Source: CAZGKX01 sp964525945
Lineage (GTDB): Bacteria; Pseudomonadota; Gammaproteobacteria; Legionellales; Legionellaceae
Assembly (NCBI GenBank): GCA_964525945.1
Contig: CAZGKX010000076.1
Location: forward strand, 1-9,463
DNA length: 9,463 nucleotides
Direction: 5' to 3'
The translations under genes and the position numbers were made by a program. The first letter of the stretch is position 1; each line of letters begins with the position of its first letter. Below are positions 7,123 through 9,463 of the stretch, one piece after another. The notes under the pieces are model-generated. The model was given only the letters and a program-made list of their open reading frames with translations, searched no databases and was not told the DNA's origin.

Positions 7123-7449
7123 TATTTTTTGCGATGGGCACCAGAAAATAAATTGTACAACCACGCAATCACTACAACNNNNNNNNNNCGGTATAGAAAA
7201 AAGGCTCATGGATCTATTGAGGAATATCAAAAGGCTTAAGGATTTGGAGAGGATGAGGGAGGACGGGACTTTTGATAAGCTCACCAAAAAAGAGGCTTCA
7301 TAACCTGCATACAATGTACCCATCGCAGTAACGAATGCAGTACCGTACAAAAGGTGATAAGCAACCAAGCCCATAATGAGAACGGACACTCCCCAAATAA
7401 CGCCAAGCGACAATCCGAGTGCTAATGGACTGATTCGATAATTCACCAT
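7122..7449 (-). CDS. Holin-like small membrane protein (disrupted by an assembly gap)
   Basis: The N-terminal 52 residues (NYRISPLALGLSLGVIWGVS, a second hydrophobic stretch, then GTLYAGYEA at about 44-52) match a family of roughly 80-90-residue two-helix proteins often annotated as bacteriophage holin, common in Legionella chromosomes. On the far side of the 10-N gap, in another frame, the minus strand reads VVIAWLYNLFSGAHRKK and stops at TAA (7124-7122), which is the expected C-terminus (IAWLYN). About 18-20 residues of the second helix (usually GSIIG...GFIDGFIGG) are missing and replaced by unrelated sequence. The start has a strong AGGAGA ribosome site (7460-7455) with 5-nt spacing. The gene is first in the probable hss operon. 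Nothing around it suggests a prophage, so real holin activity is doubtful. Confidence 0.7.
7179..7188. other. Assembly gap (10 N)
   Basis: Ten consecutive N sit inside the holin-like gene. Good gene sequence resumes immediately on the left side (7178 and below), but the right side is foreign up to about 7297. Confidence 0.98.
7190..7297 (+). other. rpsB: rpsB-like fragment (ribosomal protein S2), probably a chimeric contig end
   Basis: Read on the plus strand, 36 codons are open. The last 25 or so read NIKRLKDLERMRED followed by GTFDKLTKKEA, which matches the conserved middle of ribosomal protein S2 (E. coli IKRLKDLE then DGTFDKLTKKEA). The first dozen residues (GIEKRLMDLLR) do not fit S2 well. 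The segment is antisense to and replaces part of the holin-like gene, has AGG arginine and GAG codons unlike the neighbouring genes, and abuts a scaffold gap. It is most likely a mis-joined read from another locus or another organism, not a resident gene. The junction with native sequence is near GAGGCT (7292-7297). Confidence 0.6.
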
Positions 7450-7496
7450 ATTAATCTCCTAAAAACATCCATTTATTTAAGACAAGACAACTTATT

Positions 7497-7526
7497 ACTC
7501 TACGAATAACAACTTAATTTGTCCAA
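7497..7526 (-). promoter_or_regulatory. Possible promoter for the holin-like/hss operon
   Basis: On the minus strand, -35 TTGGAC (7526-7521), 18 bp and -10 TAGAGT (7502-7497) precede the holin-like gene by about 40 nt. The match is moderate. Confidence 0.35.
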
Positions 7527-7546
7527 TTTTTTTTATAAAAATTAAA

Positions 7547-7555
7547 TGGTATCAT
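7547..7555 (+). promoter_or_regulatory. Possible extended -10 promoter for rnhB
   Basis: TGG followed by TATCAT fits an extended -10, after a T-rich stretch. The surrounding 12-mer AAATGGTATCAT (7544-7555) is identical to one in the accA promoter (1915-1926). An alternative is TTGTCC (7519-7524), 17 bp, then TTAAAT (7542-7547). Confidence 0.35.
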
Positions 7556-7573
7556 GCCGTAAAAAAACGCTCT

Positions 7574-7620
7574 TGACCGCGGTACTTGGAGCATGGATCT
7601 CGGCTTTCGCCGGGAATTCG
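7574..7620. repeat. Degenerate dispersed-repeat-like element upstream of rnhB
   Basis: It contains the 8-bp palindrome ACCGCGGT (7576-7583), then a hairpin TCTCGGC (7598-7604), TTTC, GCCGGGA (7609-7615) with one G-T pair; on the minus strand the loop is GAAA. The stretch is clearly more GC-rich than its flanks and resembles the GGATCCCGGC-TTTC-GCCGGGAATGACGG intergenic repeats found in many proteobacterial genomes. The match is from memory and is imperfect. The GGAATGACGG end of such repeats reappears at 7639-7648, inside the first codons of rnhB. Confidence 0.5.
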
Positions 7621-7632
7621 GCAAGGTGATCA

Positions 7633-8235
7633 ATGGTTGGAATGACGGTCAAAGCCAAAAAAATCGAGAATAATATGTTGAAAGCTGGTGTGGATGAAGT
7701 GGGCCGCGGGCCATTGGCAGGTCCTGTGGTTACTGCTGCGGTTATTTTAAGAGAGCCAATCGTTGGGGTGGGGGACTCAAAAAAAATTGCACCTTTAAAG
7801 CGACAACAGTTGGCTGCTTTGATCCAAAAATCCGCTTTATGTTTTGCGTACGGCCGTGCGGAAGTTGAAGAGATTGAACAATTAAACATTCATCATGCTA
7901 CATTACTTGCCATGAAACGGGCGATTGAAGGTTTATCGATCGCTCCTGATGAAGTGTTGGTGGATGGTTTGTACACACCGAATGTCAACTTTCCTTGTTT
8001 AGCCATTGTCAATGGCGACCATTTGGTGCAAGAAATTGGTGCCGCATCCATTTTAGCTAAAGTGATGCGGGATGAGGAAATGCAACGAATGGATTTGCTC
8101 TACCCCGGTTATGGTTTTGCTGCCCACAAAGGGTATGGTACCGTGCAGCACCGGCGCGCGCTTGAACGATTAGGACCTTGCCCTATTCATAGAAAAAGTT
8201 ACGCGCCAGTGGCTTATGCTTTAGAGACTAAATAA
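7633..8235 (+). CDS. rnhB: Ribonuclease HII
   Basis: RNase HII cuts 5' of ribonucleotides embedded in DNA, starting ribonucleotide excision repair, and helps remove RNA from RNA-DNA hybrids. The four metal-binding acids are present: D21 and E22 in GVDEVGRGPLAGPVV, D111 in VLVDG and D129 in GDH, followed by AASILAKVMRDEEM and the C-terminal GYGFAAHKGYGT segment with the usual PxHRKSY-like ending. At 200 residues the length is normal. Of two possible ATGs, 7633 has AAGG six nt upstream and gives an N-terminus of E. coli-like length. 7675 (residue M15) has a weaker GAGA site but starts right before the conserved core; the first 14 codons partly coincide with repeat-like sequence. No lpxB gene lies upstream, unlike E. 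coli. It converges on the next gene with only 4 bp between. Confidence 0.95.
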   Translation: MVGMTVKAKKIENNMLKAGVDEVGRGPLAGPVVTAAVILREPIVGVGDSKKIAPLKRQQLAALIQKSALCFAYGRAEVEEIEQLNIHHATLLAMKRAIEGLSIAPDEVLVDGLYTPNVNFPCLAIVNGDHLVQEIGAASILAKVMRDEEMQRMDLLYPGYGFAAHKGYGTVQHRRALERLGPCPIHRKSYAPVAYALETK

Positions 8236-8239
8236 GCGA

Positions 8240-8620
8240 TCATTTTGCTTCGCAATATTTGCCTTGATTAAAGGGTGGCATGCCTTTGTTGTAAACAATA
8301 GTGAATTCAATATCGCTGAATTGGTAAGGATCTGTGGTTAAACAGCCGGGTAAACTGTCACCTAATTTAAACAATTGATTGCCTGTCGCTCCATTAAAAC
8401 GAACGAAGTATTGACCAGGTTCGAACGAGTCTGAGCAGCCCATATTACCAGAGAGTATAAAGGGTGTTGTAGCAACAGTGCGGCCATCCATACTAACAAC
8501 GGAAAAAACCCCGCCATCCCATGTGGTTGTACTGCTTATTTTTCCACACAACTTAGAAGAAAAACAAGCAAAGCTTGTTACGCATAAGCCCAACGCTATA
8601 ACTGTTTTGCAATTGATCAT
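8240..8620 (-). CDS. Exported cysteine-containing protein of unknown function
   Basis: This 126-residue protein begins with a typical signal peptide (MINCKTVIALGLCVTSFA) with a likely signal peptidase I site after SFA (A18). Cysteine would then be residue +1, but the -3 residue is Ser, so a lipobox is not convincing. The mature part has five cysteines (C19, C25, and those in GNMGCSD, LPGCLTT and the terminal KYCEAK), enough for disulfides in the periplasm or outside the cell. It is rich in Gly, Thr, Ser and aromatic residues and looks like a small beta-rich domain (WDGGVFSVVSMDGRTVATT). I do not recognise a family. AAGGAG with 7-nt spacing is a strong ribosome site, supporting the start. It is separated from the next upstream gene by a terminator, so it is probably transcribed alone. 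Confidence 0.75.
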   Translation of the reverse strand: MINCKTVIALGLCVTSFACFSSKLCGKISSTTTWDGGVFSVVSMDGRTVATTPFILSGNMGCSDSFEPGQYFVRFNGATGNQLFKLGDSLPGCLTTDPYQFSDIEFTIVYNKGMPPFNQGKYCEAK

Positions 8621-8690
8621 GGAATATCTCCTTTCTAATTAATCCTACGGACAATCATGTAAACTATCACAATTTTATATGGATGATAAT

Positions 8691-8728
8691 AAAAAAATGG
8701 GGCAAGTGTATTAAAATACCCCCCTTGC
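8691..8728 (-). terminator. Intrinsic terminator downstream of the 8743-9463 gene
   Basis: On the minus strand, GCAAG (8728-8724), GGGG, GTATT-TT-AATAC, A and CTTGC (8706-8702) form a two-part stem with a small internal asymmetry. CCCA and seven Ts (8697-8691) follow. It begins 15 nt after the stop codon at 8743. Confidence 0.75.
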
Positions 8729-8742
8729 AACCTGATTAAATG

Positions 8743-9463
8743 TTAAAAGCGTGCTTGTTTCATAGCAGACACCCCGGTGGTGTAGGCTGCATCAATCGTC
8801 GATAATTGCTCGATGAGTTCTGGAGTAATTGCAATTTTGTCTTCTGCAATTTGTTTCGCAAGCGCATCCAAAACTAATCCGGCATGATCACAAAAGGGGG
8901 GATGATCAGGATCACCGCAAAATTCAGCAACAGTGGGGAAATGGGCGTGGAGCGCATCATCGCCGGCAGCATTTTTTTCCAACCCGCATTCGGTTTCCAG
9001 TAAAAGCAATATTTCAGGTGTAATGGTCATCCCAATTGCTTGCGTCACCATCCATGCGCGGTTGGTATTGCGCGGATCGCTCATGTTGACGACTTTCTCC
9101 CCGACAGACATCAATGGTCTAAGTGTGGTGTTAACGTTATTGTACAATGGTTTACAAAGTTCTTTGTACAAGCCAACCCGAATGTGAGCCACAGTTTGTG
9201 TGCGCTCGCTTTCAGTAAAACCTTCATAAGAAAAATTCGTCAATAATTCATTGATGAAAGCGGATGGTGTTTGTGATTCAGCAGCTGTATTTGTGATGTA
9301 ATTGTTGAGTATCGTTTTTTTATCGCTGGCGAGTTCGCATGTTGCAACAACAGCCTTGAGCGTGTTTTTAAGGATCTCAGCGTTATTTTCCAGTAAACCT
9401 GGGTTCGCATCAACAAACGCACTAAGCGCATTGGACTTTCCCGCAACTGTGATGAAAACAACC
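8743..9463 (-). CDS. C-terminal part of an unidentified protein (5' end beyond the window)
   Basis: One frame is open from the window edge (codon phase starting at 9462) for 239 codons to TAA at 8745-8743. Its upstream part begins VVFITVAGKSNALSAFVDAN and runs without interruption into INELLTNFSYEGFTESERTQ, so the TTG at 9243 is not a real start. The product is predicted to be mostly helical, with acidic and Asn-rich stretches, a Pro/His/Cys segment DPDHPPFCDHAG near the last quarter and the end SAMKQARF. I see no signal peptide or membrane helix in the visible part, and I recognise no family. A Dot/Icm effector or other large helical protein is possible given the inferred host, but there is no obvious glutamate-rich C-terminal export signal. 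Codon usage and base composition look like the neighbours. Confidence 0.7.
   Translation of the reverse strand, partial: VVFITVAGKSNALSAFVDANPGLLENNAEILKNTLKAVVATCELASDKKTILNNYITNTAAESQTPSAFINELLTNFSYEGFTESERTQTVAHIRVGLYKELCKPLYNNVNTTLRPLMSVGEKVVNMSDPRNTNRAWMVTQAIGMTITPEILLLLETECGLEKNAAGDDALHAHFPTVAEFCGDPDHPPFCDHAGLVLDALAKQIAEDKIAITPELIEQLSTIDAAYTTGVSAMKQARF

Noticed and set aside
7122..7449. Prophage signature from the holin-like gene
   Set aside because: No other phage genes are nearby, and this small-protein family is commonly chromosomal; the name is only an annotation habit.
7542..7889. 115-residue minus-strand ORF over the rnhB start
   Set aside because: It is antisense to the catalytic DE region of RNase HII and spans the repeat element; low-complexity Pro/Ser/Thr composition typical of a shadow.
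9240..9461. 73-residue minus-strand ORF at the window edge
   Set aside because: The neighbouring frame is continuous with the downstream gene and gives a more protein-like sequence; this one is rich in Arg/Ser/Leu as frame-shadows often are.
1..9463. CRISPR arrays, tRNA or rRNA genes, insertion sequences, toxin-antitoxin or defence operons
   Set aside because: I saw no spaced direct repeats, no cloverleaf-like sequence, no transposase and no defence-type domains on either strand.

Overview
The window looks like chromosomal DNA of a Legionella-like gammaproteobacterium. It is moderately AT-rich and carries a bacterial homospermidine synthase (a family with a structurally characterised Legionella pneumophila member), an MdfA-type drug/proton antiporter and gammaproteobacterial-type AccA, TilS, BirA and RNase HII. 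The lineage is an inference from protein flavour, not a search. Two runs of exactly 10 N (3413-3422, 7179-7188) show it is a scaffold of joined contigs. One contig end carries about 110 bp that reads as a piece of ribosomal protein S2, so the sequence is probably a draft or metagenome-derived assembly with chimeric contig edges.

Layout. 1-48: probable last codons of a plus-strand gene. 82-114: REP-like palindrome between convergent genes. 156-1870 (minus): a Sfp-type phosphopantetheinyl transferase followed by birA, overlapping at ATGA. 1871-1962: a divergent promoter region with a 17-bp palindrome holding back-to-back -10 boxes. 1963-4151 (plus): accA then tilS, overlapping by 14 bp, with tilS cut by the first assembly gap and ending at a terminator-like hairpin. 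4321-5583 (plus): mdfA-like antiporter with its own extended -10 promoter and a leader hairpin. 5596-7449 (minus): a holin-like small membrane protein (damaged by gap 2), a tiny stop-start-coupled 40-codon ORF, and homospermidine synthase. 7633-8235 (plus): rnhB, preceded by a degenerate repeat element that may reach its start codon. 8240-8620 (minus): an exported cysteine-containing protein of unknown function. 8743-9463 (minus): the C-terminal 239 residues of an unrecognised, probably helical protein, with a clear terminator behind it.

The genes fall into working groups. Around 156-2916 three genes serve fatty-acid synthesis: BirA attaches biotin to the carrier subunit of acetyl-CoA carboxylase, AccA is the carboxyltransferase alpha subunit of that enzyme, and the PPTase attaches phosphopantetheine to carrier proteins. 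Both cofactor-loading genes are transcribed away from accA through one compact shared promoter. TilS (tRNA-Ile lysidine synthase) and RNase HII are housekeeping. Hss makes the polyamine homospermidine and is likely cotranscribed with the small membrane protein. I found no CRISPR array, tRNA, rRNA, transposase or obvious defence system.
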